A DNA stretch of 64,000 bases from Papaver somniferum (taxonomy: Eukaryota > Streptophyta > Magnoliopsida > Ranunculales > Papaveraceae): contig NC_039362.1 of NCBI RefSeq assembly GCF_003573695.1, forward strand, positions 109,905,120 through 109,969,119. The letters run 5' to 3'. The translations under genes and the position numbers were made by a program. Position 1 is the first letter of the stretch; every line of letters begins with the position of its first letter. The notes under the pieces are model-generated. The model worked only from the letters and a program-made list of their open reading frames with translations. It made no database searches and had not been told where the DNA came from. Positions 11,670 to 23,555 of the stretch are shown here, piece by piece.

Positions 11670-12080
11670 ACCTGTTGGGTTGGAATTCCTTGGTTATCTA
11701 CTCCTGAAAAGGAGAACCTACACTAGCGTTGATGCCTCTTTAATTGAGATGCATAACCAATGTAATTCCGGTACATATTATCGTAATATAAGCGAGAATA
11801 ACTGATATGGGTTAAACTTTTCATCGCCCATATTACCGATGATAAGTTTGTTGATCGGTTATGGACGTTGGTCGTGTATTGATTTATAATGAATTTCATA
11901 TCATCCAACACTCTAACATTTATCGCTCATATGACCCCTGACAAAGTAAAAACTTGTTGGGGTTGGAACTCCTTGCGTAATCCACTCCTGCAAAGGAGAA
12001 CCTAGACCAGCGTTCATGCCTCCTTAATTGAGAGGTATAACTAGTGTGAATCCGGTACATGAGCCTGACATAATCTAAAT
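11670..12080 (+). repeat. Direct repeat of about 130 bp, 282 bp apart
   Basis: The block GGGTTGGAA(T/C)TCCTTG, then ACTCCTG(A/C)AAAGGAGAACCTA, then AATTGAGA and TCCGGTACAT, occurs at 11677 and again at 11959 with about 80-85 percent identity by eye. Confidence 0.75.
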
Positions 12081-13020
12081 ATGTTATTGTGCACGGGTCC
12101 TCGAAATATATGCATGCTGAAGAGGGGGGGGGGTTAGTGGTACAAAAGATTTCTAACAACGAAGTACATGCCTCAGAAGACATGAAACAAAAGGCGTTCC
12201 ATGTTATGGGGAATCTTGTTCAATTATAATTTTTTTTTTTAAAAAAGCCTGTTACATTATGGGCTTGAAAATATACTATTTGGTTGAGAAGCCTGCTACA
12301 AAGATTTTTTTCTAGTGATTAAAGTTGCCCGTTTCTTCTTGATTTAGGGTGAGATCCGTAAAAGGTTTGTAGATGGAAGTTTCTGGTATGATGATGCCAA
12401 GACGTCACTGCTATGGTATTGAATCAATACGCGATGAAACTTCAATCGGAGTCTATCTATATGTTGACATGGCACGAAATATGTTTCTGTATTATCAATA
12501 GTTTAAAAGAGTGTTCTTGCCATTTACAGGTTGAGTTTATACTATGTAGATATGGTTTGGGATCAACACAAACCTACTATGAGTCTATGATGAAAAGGAT
12601 GCCATGGTACTATAAATGTGCATTGGTGTACATCCAATAGATAATTAAAAAGCTAACCGATAAGGAAACACGACACAAATCACAAATGCTTACATGATTT
12701 GGAAAATATAATATAGTTATACAGCGAATGTGCAGCTAACGAAGTGGCGATCTACACAATATATAAAACTAAAAACAAAACTTAGGAAAACAAAAACAAT
12801 AGAAAAAAACAACTACATAGATAATCTAGGGAATGTGTTAGTGGCATGGACATCAGGAGTACATTTTTCAGATTGTCCAACAAAATTCTTCAACGAGACC
12901 GCGCTCCTCATGTGAGGAATAATTCCAACCCATGTTTTCCACGGTACTGTCCCCCAAGTTTCCGTCCAAGTTCTGGTGAGTGTATTGCAATGAAATAACC
13001 GATTATTCTACCACAATAGG

Positions 13021-15040
13021 AGGTCGTCGTTATTTCCAAAGGCTATGGGGTTATAAGTCGACCATCCTCGTCCAAGGCGACAATAAGTCCTTTAAGTTCT
13101 CTATGTGGGGGAAGGCAATAAGACCTTATTTAGGAGGCGAATAAGACCTGCAAGGTTCGTGCAAGTACAAAATCAACAGAGGCTGCGCTAAGACACGAAA
13201 AACATGCACAAAACGCGCTTCGCTCACGATAAGAAGACCCAAGTAAGCATCCATGCTCGCCAAACCATTACCCATAAAATGAGAATTGTTACAAACGTCT
13301 ATTTTCGCTATATCTGTCTGCATAGACGAAAAAGCAGAGGCAAGTGGGGGAATAATGACACCCACATGCTTTCTCATCTTCTAAGTCAGATACCCAGCAA
13401 TACAAAAAAAAAATAACATCCAATTTCGTGCGAGCATTCATTCCAAATATATGTCTATTTACAAAAATAAATACAAGAAAATAACACAGCTGTGAGACAA
13501 CAAAAGGGAAAAGTCGCACAAGTTCATCTTCAATCCACCTTCACAAAACCCTTACCCAAACTCATCATCGCCAACACATCCTAAAACAACAAAGTAATCA
13601 GCGTCACCGCCAAGTAATCAACATCACGACAAGGTGACTCTAAGCTAAGAGTCGCATAACAATAAAGCGGATCCTTCCAACAGGCTCGGTGGACAGTTCT
13701 TTGCGTATGGTAACCCAAGGATCAAGTCAGGTACCACACAATCGAGAGGAAATACTGTTATGCTTCAAAGAAAGATAAAACACACTTCTAGAGGGTCCCC
13801 AATCTCGACAATAATCTTTCACAAAACAAGATTTAGACCTGTGGAGGAAAAGGGATACTACCGCAAGCAAGAAATAAAATAAGACAGGAAACATAAATAA
13901 CTGAGGCAAGGGCTCAACAGCAGCAGGAAGAGAGATATCATGAACTTCCATGAAAGTCCTAAAGCTAGAAGAACAGGAGAGGAAGATGAAAGATGCTCAT
14001 CTTCCCGGGGGTATTTATTCAAGGAAAAGCAATTAAGACGCGTAATGGCAATGCCGGAAAGTACGAGAGTATATTGAATGAGAGTAAATAGAACGGTAGA
14101 ATCGACACCAAGTTTGACCAAAAATTCTCGTATTCTCCCACCTGCGCGAAAACGACATTACAAAGTACAGTAATGCTTTTCTGATCCCTATTCTCCGCCC
14201 TACTCTGATCCCATGCCTACGTGTTTCACACGTGGCTCGCTTAGATGGACTGTATCACGTGATCTTACCTTCTTCTCTTTATTCTAAGTTTTTTTATCTG
14301 TAAGTTTTTCTGTATTCCATACTCTTCATCTTTAATCCTTTTTCTTTTGTTGATCAAAAATTAAAATAAAGTTTGGACTTATAAAATCAACCTCTCAAGG
14401 TTACCAACCGCAAACCAGTAGACGGTTAGGGTGAAAGTTCCATGAAAATTATGCAGAAGCCCCATTTGGAATCAGGTTATTGAATCTCATGGATTCAACT
14501 GGTTGTAAATGAAATATTCAAAAACCCACCCTTTATTTCATCCATTACAACAAACCCATATTCCAAATCTCTATTTAGATTCTTAAATCAGTAAATACTA
14601 ACCCAATCAACCTTGTGTAATTTAACTCCAACAAAGTCTGCGTACAGAGCAAATAAAGTCTGAAATCGAAATAGGGTTTTCAAAAAACAGTGAACTAGGT
14701 CTTTTCTTTGATTTTAGTTAAATTAGAAAGTTTGTGATTCATGGGAATAATAGGAAAGAAGAGAGACATGAAAGAAAAATTTGTTGTTGATTTGATAACC
14801 ATGATCAACTATGATTCTTATTGGAATTTTTCACTTCAGGTATCACTCAATTACTACTAAAATCTTAATTTTATCCTCTCGTACTGAACATTACATACGG
14901 TTTATATTTGGCATCATATGGATTGAATAAGGATGACAATCATATAGGAATACGGTGAAGACAATCTAGATAACTTAGAAAAAAAAGGTTTGTCTAAGGA
15001 AAATAAAAGAAGAAAGAGAATAAATCTCGTCAATTTACAG
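13021..15040. other. Unassigned region, possibly LTR-retroelement derived
   Basis: There is no recognisable coding sequence. The stretch reading GTGGGGGAATAATGACACC near 13346 and a minus-strand TATA-like GAATAAATAC at 14011-14020 are the sort of sequence found in plant gypsy LTRs and leaders. No paired LTR or primer site was found, so this stays tentative. The part from about 14340 to 15040 is AT-rich with nothing notable. Confidence 0.3.
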
Positions 15041-15791
15041 TTTGTTGACACGTTCATCCTAGTCAGCTAGCCACTTCATCATGGGCGATAAACAGGGCGC
15101 AGTGTGGGGCGTCATGTAGCACTACGTTTGTATTTTCTCTTAAGATCACTCTTCAAGCAATATCAATAGAAAAGAGGCAAAATGTAGGGGCGAAATATCG
15201 CACAAGACAAAATTACAACCTCGCTTCATCATAAACCGCCTTAAGCACGAAAAGACAATGGTTACTAACAAACATGGCGAAGGAAGATCACGCGATCATA
15301 AAAGAAGAGAACGAAGAATAGAGACGCGATAGGAACAAGACGACAACTAGAAGGGATGAGGAGAAGGAAGCAACAGTACGATAAGACAGGGACAACTCTC
15401 AAAAGCCTGACGAATAAGACAAACTGAGAAGAGAATCCCTCAGTCAGAAATCTTGCACGTGAACATGGTTGTCTTCTACCAACATATCTGCCTATATAAG
15501 GATTCAAATGGTAAAGAGATAGGGGAGAGTTCGTTGAGTAAGTAGAGAAACCAACAAGAGAGAAATAAGCTTTGTAATCTATTTTCATCTTATATCTCTC
15601 CATTGTTGAATGAAAACTCACTTTGAATCTCTTGTAAGAACATCATATACTCAATATAAAGTGTTTGTGAAGATCAAATTAGTGTCAAAGTGGTGAAAAA
15701 TATCGTTAATGTTCGAATTGATTCAAATGACTTAGACTTTGTGTTATTATCATTACAACGGGTGTAGTTGTGGGATTTTCCGCAACTACAT
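15041..15791 (+). mobile_element. Candidate solo LTR or LTR fragment
   Basis: A plausible TATA box (TATATAAG at 15493-15500) is followed by a typical plant LTR leader. The stretch ends in an 8-base perfect inverted pair, TGTAGTTG and CAACTACA, at about 15769-15791. The left border is a guess (TGTTGACACG near 15046). No target-site duplication was found. The 118-aa minus-strand frame here looks non-coding. Confidence 0.35.
15493..15500 (+). promoter_or_regulatory. TATA box of a candidate LTR
   Basis: TATATAAG with C-rich 5' context. It is followed about 30 bases later by a pyrimidine/purine leader with no ORF. Confidence 0.4.
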
Positions 15792-17740
15792 AAGATGATT
15801 TTGTAGGGTATTTTGATTTTGTTAGCTGGCTTTTGTAGGGTATTTTGATTTTGAAACAGATTGTAATGGTTCGGATTTCCCGCTATCTACGAATCGTTTG
15901 GAGGTTTGAGTATTTTTAACAAAAAAAGCGGAAATGCTATTTGGCTCCATAATCTCCACATCCCTATAATCTAAGCCTCACATCTATATCGAGATCTGTA
16001 TTCAGTTTCAGGTGGGGTTCACCATTCCTCTAATGTGGGGTTTAGATTTTAAAGCGGTCAGGATTGATCCGCGAGGCTCATCTTGGGGTCAACATCATCC
16101 GGATGGTGTTTTTTGAATGGTCGGCCACGAAAGTATGGGAATGACTGGGTCGTCTAAGGGTCCCTATGTAGGTGTATCATAGAAGTGTACGTTGAGACCC
16201 CGGTTTTTGCCCCCACTTTTTTACACCACTATGTGGCAATTGGATGCACCGTTGATTAAGGTACAGGATTTGCAGTGAGTAGATTTTTATTAAAATGCTA
16301 GAAGAACCCCAAAAGTTTGACACCAATTTTTTTTAGCATTTTCAGCAGTGAGATATGTTAACCAGTACGAAAACCGTCCCATTGAAAAATTGGCGCATCA
16401 TTAAACTCTAATCTTTACCTCTCTCAGTCTTATCTTCTTCCTTATCAAAAACAGTAACTCTAGAAGCTAGGTTAGAGAAATATTGAATTAAGGTTATCTA
16501 TCTAAGAACATCAATTGAATGAATTGAGTTAAAGAAGAAAAACGCGTTTTAGTGAGTGGGTCCTTGTTTAGTGACAAATTGAAGTGTTGTGTGTATAAAT
16601 AGGGAATGATGCTTCTCGTCGAATCATCCACTTTCTTGCAGGATCAACTGTTTCGGCTCTTAATTCTTACCCAATTCAGAATTTAGTGACCAAAAGACAA
16701 GTTTAATTCTAGTACAGATTTTCTTCTGCTTGGATGAATCCCTGGCTAACTGCTAAGTTATTCTTGCTATCTGTGCTGCTGCTATTATGTTTAATTGCTA
16801 AGGATAGATTCGATCAATTGGGCATCAGCATTATACTCTCACAGGGTTTGGCATGCATCTGTTTTAGTTAGAACGATACTAGATATGATGTTTGAACTAC
16901 ATCATTCTGATTGTAGTTCTTGCGATATATTTATGTGGCTGCTTTCTGATCTTCATAAAACAAATAATGCTCTTTTAAACGACAATAAGATTGTTGCCTC
17001 TTTTGTTGTTATGCATGGTGCATATACATGAAATCCTAGCAATGTTGGATATGGATTCATTGCTAGAAACGTTGTAGTAGTGTTCTTAATTGTAGTTCAG
17101 GGTATACGACTCTAAACTTGATATTTTCTGCAATTTGTAGTACGCACCATGATAAGTTTTTTTAGGATTATTCTATTTTGGCACCTATTGAAATTCTCGT
17201 TAATACCCGTTTTATACACCAAAATTTACTCAACCATCCTGCCGGCAGTGGATGGGGTACATTTTAGTGTATAAAGCAGGGCCTAACGTCAGTGATTTTA
17301 AAAGGATACGAGCCTTCTTGGGAGAGTTAGTGTAACTCTTTTTGGTAGTTAAGGCCACAGGAGATATCTTTGGAACAGTCACTTAGACATAGACTAGCAA
17401 GCACCCGGCTTGTCTTATATTTTATTCTGGTGGCGGAGCTGGAAAACAATTGGTTGCTTGACAACTAATTGGATTGGTGCGGTTGGTTTTCTCAGAATTC
17501 GAGTAGTTAAAATTATTTTTTTAAACCGATGAGTTTAAAATTGAGTATCATTAACCCTCTTGGGAAGGTGTACCGGTTAAGGCGGTTACTTGTTTTTTCT
17601 TCCATAAAGTTTTTTTCCTTTGTATATAAATTAATCTTGTAATTTTTTTTCCCAGTATCTTTATCTTTCAGACTTATTTCAATCTTTTTCTGCGTTTAAC
17701 CTTCCTTCATAGTACCATATTCTTTTTCTTGATTCTCATT
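15792..17740. other. Intergenic region upstream of the coiled-coil pseudogene
   Basis: Contains a 24-base direct repeat (TTTTGTAGGGTATTTTGATT at about 15799 and 15831), an inverted pair AAAATGCTA/TAGCATTTT near 16293-16343, and a TATAAATA at 16594-16601 that could serve a promoter. The open frame at 16795-17031 does not resemble a known family. The last 150 bases before 17741 are T-rich, as in a plant 5' UTR. Confidence 0.4.
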
Positions 17741-18714
17741 ATGGCTATGGTACCTGTTCCAACTCCTCCAGAAAATATTTTTGAATTTTATAATCTTCCG
17801 ACCTGTTATGGTATAGAGGTTCGCGGGCCGTCCCCGTATAATATTAACGTCTGTGATGTTAGAGATTTGAAGGAAGGAGAACTATTGATTCCCGCACTTG
17901 CAGTGTGGATTCATGCTTCCCATTCCTTTGTTAGTTCATGAGTTTCTGTATATTAAGAATCTTTCTCCCGCGGGGATGGAGTCGAAATTTTTCAATTACA
18001 TGTGTTCCATTATTCTTCGAAATCATAATCTTCCCGAAGATAAAAAGATAAATGCCGGGCAATTGTGTTCTTATTATGAAGTTCGAATCGTCCATGGTTC
18101 TTATCTAAAGAACATTTTTTGTATTAGTCTGGAATTATCCCTCGGCTTTGAACATGAAAATCCAGTCATGTACAAAGAGTTTGATGGCACTAAGTTTAAT
18201 GATAAGTGCCCCCTCATCTTTTCCGGTCCATGAGAGCATGATATTCGAACTACCGACTCTTTGAGGCTGATAGCCTTTCCTTTTCCACGTAAGTTTTTTA
18301 CTAATACTTTATTTTTGAGCATATAAGAAATATGACATTGTTTATGGGTGAAAACTATTTCTGCTGGTTTTGGTAATTTTGGGGTGTGTGTGGATGAGAA
18401 ATGAATCTAAACCCTAAACAAATGCACTGCACGGGAGCGCTTTCTGATTCGAGAGATCAATCTGTACAATTCTGGCCTAAACCAAGAAATGGCCGTTCCA
18501 GACTTGCTTCGGTCACAAAGTGAAGGAGATGGGGTTGATCTTAGGGAGGGAAGCGAAGAAGGTGTTGAGATTGTGGAGGTGTTTTCTGTTTATGACTTGT
18601 ATTAGAATATCGAACTGGCTTGCAATAATGTAAGTAATCAGCTCTGGGTGTTTGAATACGTTGTATCAACACTTGGTTTCTATCTTGTCTGTTTTTTGGA
18701 AATAGGGAGGAGAA

Positions 18715-18724
18715 CCTATTTATA
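18715..18724 (-). promoter_or_regulatory. LTR TATA box (intronic gypsy, 3' LTR)
   Basis: Minus strand TATAAATAGG. It is conserved at the matching place in the 5' LTR (25896-25905) and at a similar offset (TATAAATAAG) in the array family. Confidence 0.6.
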
Positions 18725-19264
18725 CAAGTCATTGAGCCTAACCCAAGTCTCCCATGGGAAGTGGAGGAAGTGGAGTAGTGGAGTTGTGTGTTAGTGTCAC
18801 ACGACCAGTCTTGCCCACTTCTCCCATCATCACTAGCCGTCCATGTCTTCCTGACATGTTCTTGTGATGGCGCGTTGCACGCTGCACGCTGTAAACCGCC
18901 AGACCAATACCCCAGTATGTATCCCCCAGTTTGTGACATGCTTGATGTCTCGAATGTGTGGATGTGGGACCCACAGAAAGTAGCATGTGATGCTAGATTA
19001 AATAACTAAGTTATTTAGGAAGTCGATATTTATGAAATATCGTGTGTATTCTATGCAGGTAATGCATCGAATATATTCAACATGTATGAAGCATCGCTGT
19101 TTTAAGGCTTAACGGAGTAAGTCACGAATTTAAGCGTCTTAAAATAGCATCACGTCCAGCCATCTTCGAGTGATCGTTTGGAGGCTATACAGGCAAGCCC
19201 TGATTTGGCCGATCACCCCATATGGAAGAGTGGTGGACGGTGATCGTGGTGATGCCTCACTGGT

Positions 19265-20405
19265 TGCCTAACTCCTGTCTTAGGCTGTCCGTCCAAGCTG
19301 GCGAAGTTGGACGGACGAGATGACTTGCGACCCACATCTGCGACCGTCAGATTAGGGTTTAGGAGGTGCGCAAGTACCTTCTTTTAGCTTGGTCGAATCC
19401 ATGCATGGGAGATGTTTTTGGCAAGAACGATCGGGCATGCGTGTAGACGGCTTGCTGGTGTACACGTCCGTACCTCACTGTCCCATGAAGATGTGATCTA
19501 AGCCACTCGATTTGTACGGCAAAGTTGAGTGGTCGAGATCGGTTTGCAATTGGAACCGCGCGACCATGCCTAGTTTGGACGCACGAATCGAGGCATATAG
19601 CCATGGTCGGCCTTGTCCGATTGGTCACGCATGTAGACGGGCCCACGAAGATTATGTTGACATGCTTGGGACCCTTTGAGTCTACATCTACACCCTCCAT
19701 TTATGCCTGCGAAGATGGATGGCCGCGACTGATTTGCGACACATGTGATATGCCGCAAACCCTAATTAGGGTTTCATGTCCACGCTACTTTGGCTGGACG
19801 AATTGGCAAGCTACGCTCCTCTTTTGGGGAGGCTGACCATGTGGGGACCACATTGGGCCGGTGGTGAACATGCCAATACCTTCCTGACGACTATGGGTCT
19901 GATCTAAGCCATCCAGACATGCTGGTGAGGTTGGATGGTCGTGATCAATTTAAGACCTTTAGTGGAATTTCCTGCGACCCTTAAAGCATCACGCCGGCCG
20001 AACTTTGGGCAAGCGTTTGCTTCTCCCTGGCTAGGTCGTGAGGTGGTCGATTATGCAGGCGTGAAGGGGGCCTTCCGGTGTGCAGGACAACGCTTGTCCA
20101 ACCGGCCATGGGACGATCTATGCCGTCCAACCATGCCGGTGAAGTTGAACGGATCTGTTTGAGACCGACATTGGCAGTCTTGTGCTTACATGTTTTCCAA
20201 GATGCTCCATACCAGCCCAACCATCCTACTCTAGGCTGGTGTTCGGTGGTTGTTTGGGAGGCGTGGTATGTATTCGACCGACCAGGGCATAAACGGGCCC
20301 GCTGGTGGTCATTAAGATGGTAGCATGCTCCTGCTGAGGATCGTCTAGGCTGGTTAAATCATGCGGCCAACTTGCGTGGTCGTGATTGTTTCTGAGACTG
20401 TCAGT
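19265..20405 (-). repeat. About six diverged 190-225 bp subrepeats in the LTR
   Basis: A dyad motif, CC.TCCAA...TTGGA.GG on the plus strand followed by GATC..TTTGAGACC or a variant, recurs near 19276, 19498, 19690, 19908, 20120 and 20345. The matching set in the other LTR runs about 26450-27590. The units are much diverged from one another but the two LTRs agree, so the repeat is older than this insertion. Confidence 0.6.
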
Positions 20406-20418
20406 CCAGATTCAAATA

Positions 20419-20532
20419 TGCTCAATCAGGCTAGTATAACACACCGAGAGATGTATGCTCAATCGGGCTAGTATAACACCTCGAGAGAGGTGGACTCAAT
20501 CGGGCTAGTATAACACACCGAGAGATGTGTCC
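20419..20532 (-). repeat. Three short tandem units of about 37 bp
   Basis: CTCAATC(A/G)GGCTAGTATAAC followed by AC(A/C)(C/T)CGAGAGA occurs at about 20420, 20458 and 20494. The other LTR has the same three at about 27605-27715. Confidence 0.75.
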
Positions 20533-21177
20533 TGTACGGGTATTTCGTGCATGCCTCACTATTAGCACTTGGAGATTCATGTTACTCTGCTGAGAGCAAC
20601 ACTCAGTCGTCATGCCGCACTAATAATGAGAGTTCTGCGGGAACGACACAGAAAATACAATGCTAGTCATGCATTAATTAATAATGCTGTAAATTCACAG
20701 GGTATATGGGATTATTGCTAATGCTCCAACCTGGATGAATTTTGTGTATTTAATTCACAGATTACTGGGATTGTTGCCATATGCTCCTTCTAGGTGAATT
20801 ATTAAAGTGAAGAAGTATTCATCACTTATCATTGGATTTATCCTTTGTAGGATGTCAGCGTATAAATTTGGTTTTACAATTTTAGCCCTGAACTAAAATC
20901 CACCATCAACATTAAGTCCCCTGCCTAGCATATAATGGTTGCATCATTGTGGGGTAGGAATGATATGGTGACGAATATAATCGTATAAATACAAGATAAA
21001 GGAAGTTTACCTGGAGGGACTCTGGCCAGCCGTGCTGGCAATCATCCGCGTGAGTACGCCAGGCGTGACTACGGACCTTGGTGGGACCAGCTTCCTCTTT
21101 CGGGTATTTGAGCCAAGAAGGGAATCCTTCTTCTACCAAAGTACTCCAATTATTTTTGTATAAAAGAGGACCGACCC

Positions 21178-21223
<46 letters not shown>

Positions 21224-21384
21224 CCGAACAGCTTCTCCCGTTCGGGACTTTGGCTCGCCGAGCATTGCTGCCGCTGCCACCGCTGCGGACGACGCCGGAG
21301 CTTGTTTCCGTTGCTATTGTTCGTCCGTAGAAAATTGTATCACGTCGTATGCATGAGCAAATGTGGGCCCCACCTGTGCATGCT

Positions 21385-22020
21385 CCGACCAAATGTGGGA
21401 TTTGTTGTGCCTGCCTTGCTCGAACGTGGGACCCGCCGCGTGCCTGCTTTGATTGGGGCCGGCTGTGCCTGCTTCGACCAATCTGGGGATAGCTGTGCCT
21501 GATCAACGTGGGACCTGCCGCGTTCCTGCTTTTCCTGGGCCGACTGTGCCTGCTTAGACCAATCTGGGGCTGGCTGTGCCTCATCAAGTAGGGCCCGCCG
21601 CGTGCCTGCTTTGCTTGGGGCCACTGTGCCTGTTTTTCCTGGGGCCGGATGTGCCTGCGTCGACCAATCTGGGGCTGGCTGTGCCTGATCAAGTGGGACC
21701 CGCTGCGTGCCTTCTTTGTTTGGGGACGGCTATGCCTGCTTCGACCAGACACCAAACCTGTTGCCTCACCCAACACCAGACTTTCCCCTTGACCAACACC
21801 CGCCTTGCCTTGACGAACACCAGCCTTGCTGATTTGACGAACCCCGACCTTGCTGACGGACATCGCTGCCTCGACCGACACCGGCCTTGCTGTCTTGTTT
21901 CGTTCGAACACCGGCCTTGTCCCGTACACCAGCTTTGTTACTTCTACAAACACCGGCATTGCTGTTGTGACCAACACCGGTCTTGCTGACTAACACCGGT
22001 CTTGCTAACCAACATCGGTC
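21385..22020. repeat. GC-rich minisatellite of about 85 bp units plus 20 bp units
   Basis: From 21385 to 21740, CTGTGCCTG, TCGACCAATCTGGGG, GTGGGACCCGCCGCGTGCC and CTGCTTTG blocks recur about four times. From 21770 to 22020 a shorter unit, near ACCAACACCGGTCTTGCTG, recurs some ten times. The 275-aa minus-strand frame across it, ending in a lysine run, reflects this repeat and the T tract and is not a gene. Confidence 0.7.
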
Positions 22021-22116
22021 TTCCCTTTGCTCGAACGTGGGACCCATGCGTGCTTTCTTTGCCCAAACGTGAACCTTGTATGTTCAAACGTGGTGTTGGT
22101 CCCGCTGTGTTCATGT

Positions 22117-22602
22117 CCTCCTACGGCCAAGGGAGCATGCTTCACTGATAATAATGCCGATGCCAAGTCAGGAGGTGTTGACAGCTTCAAAGACATGCCA
22201 AACATAAATGATGAGTTGTTCACCACGCCCTTTCAACTATCTGAAAACATCCGTCCCACAAGATAACCCTTCTCCTATCGACTTCATGGTTTTTCATGCT
22301 CCGTTGGGCCCTTATGAAGGATGGATGAGACGCATGTTGAGAAATGAGTACATCAAAGATAACTTAACCAAAGCGCATATTATTGATGTAGCTTGCGTGT
22401 TGAAACGACTCGAGAGGATGTTAAAGTGGCTTCTGGTGCGAACGTTGAGGTGGATCCTGGAGAGAGCGTTGAGAGCGCTGAAGCGGATTCTTCTGGAGCG
22501 AACATCGAACCGGATCCTGGAGAGAGTGTTGAAGCGGCTTCTCCTGGACAGGCGTTGGAGAGTCTTCCTCTGAAGAGAGCATTGAAGAGGCTTCTTATTT
22601 AG
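22117..22602 (+). pseudogene. Unrecognised plus-strand coding-like fragment with an internal duplication
   Basis: Three stretches read like protein but in two frames: GGVDSFKDMPNINDELF (about 22167-22220), then DNPSPIDFMVFHAPLGPYEG (about 22260-22320) continuing to about 22400, then a repeated SGANVEVDPGESVE and SGANIEPDPGESVE (about 22428-22550). It is antisense to the retroelement. It could be a captured host-gene fragment or an antisense ORF of the element. No family is recognised. Confidence 0.35.
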
Positions 22603-23555
22603 TTTGATTCTCCCTCGCGAATTGTATGCTTCTTGATTGACCATCTCTCCTGTATTGAAGAAATCCCTTACTCTGTCCATAGTGGTTGTTGCTATGATGA
22701 AGCTCGGGCACTGGTATCGACAAACGAACAACGGTTCTTAGCAGCAGCTGTGATCAGAGGATACTGGCAGGAAGAGGTGTGATAGCTTCCTTGATGTTGC
22801 CTCACAGAATGAAAAATAGGGAGACAGTCCCCTGCCCACGAGCATCCACTGAGCCTTCGACTTGATAGACGTTGTCACGCTGGGTTCATGAGGCCATCTT
22901 TTCGTCTTCGTTGCGTTTCATAAACATCCAGGAATATCGCTGGTCTTTGAAAATACGTCTGCTCTCTTGAGTATATCCTCGTCTTTGGACATCTTGGAAT
23001 ATAGCGTGCTTGCGTCTCTCAGCATCTTTGAGATGGGTAGTGCTAAGCAGTCCCTAGTCACACTCCTTGGGAGACGAAATTCTGAACGCGTCTCTCATCG
23101 ATGTGGTTGCTGTCGAGCCAAATATGGAATATCTTGGACGTTGTTTCATCATTGTGGGAGTCGTGCATGTGGTACTGGAGTTGGAGTTGGCAGACGCGCA
23201 TGATGTTGTATCTCGGTGGTTTTCCTCTTGCTGCTTCAGGGAAACTTCTTACAAAAGGATGAAGGTTGTATCGCCTGTTGGTGAGATATATGCTCCCATG
23301 AAAATCATGAGTCTCTTCATTACCGGCATGCCTGGTTCTTTCTATCAGGACAGATGTTGTTGTAGATGAGCGTTCAACAGCTTCACGAAGTCTTCCAACA
23401 TGGAACGATAGACAAGAGTGATTCGCCCGGATTCTTTCTCGTGCGCGGACATCGTTATCTTCCTGAGGATGCTCCCTTAAGGTGTCGGCTCCAGTAGAAG
23501 ATTGCCGTCATATCTCATTGATACGTTGCACTGGCATTCTTTAAACCAAATGGCA

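Larger units (their letters stand above)
10896..13020. other. Unassigned repeat-rich stretch, no gene
   Basis: No protein family is recognisable in either strand. It includes a GTGCACCC...GGGGTGCAC inverted pair near 10912-10943, two tandem-repeat groups listed separately, and a run of ten G at 12124-12133. Short open frames at 12413-12640 and 12730-12915 have no recognisable content. Confidence 0.5.
18339..20911 (-). repeat. 3' LTR of the intronic gypsy element
   Basis: On the plus strand it runs TGTTTATGGGTGAAAACT ... CCACCATCAACA. It is nearly identical to 25524-28098. A TATA box (minus strand TATAAATAGG) lies at 18715-18724. The polypurine tract, minus-strand GCAGGGGACTTAA, adjoins its right edge. 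Confidence 0.9.
20912..23555 (-). other. 3' interior of the gypsy element: GC-rich minisatellites, no pol
   Basis: Where RNase H and integrase should lie there is non-coding or unrecognised DNA: a run of 36 T at 21188-21223, GC-rich repeats at 21340-22020, and a plus-strand repetitive open stretch near 22390-22580. From 22600 to 23555 nothing is recognisable except a broken continuation of RT near 23530. Confidence 0.55.

Noticed and set aside
12413..12915. Two open frames of 75 and 61 codons
   Set aside because: No recognisable motif, no homologous second copy in the window and AT-rich surroundings; chance frames are likely.
15265..15621. 118-codon minus-strand open frame
   Set aside because: It is antisense to a TATA box and LTR-like leader, with low-complexity hydrophobic sequence and no family features.
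16795..17031. Possible small gene downstream of a TATAAATA at 16594
   Set aside because: The frame lacks a clear ATG start at that coordinate, splice logic or family features. Only the promoter-like stretch is noted.
18541..20323. Many overlapping open frames on both strands in the GC-richer part of the LTR (and again at 25698-27477)
   Set aside because: They recur in both LTR copies with frame breaks and follow the 215-bp subrepeats; none matches a protein family.
21150..21977. 275-codon minus-strand open frame with a lysine run
   Set aside because: It is the translation of a GC-rich minisatellite and the T36 tract. Composition and repetition explain its length.
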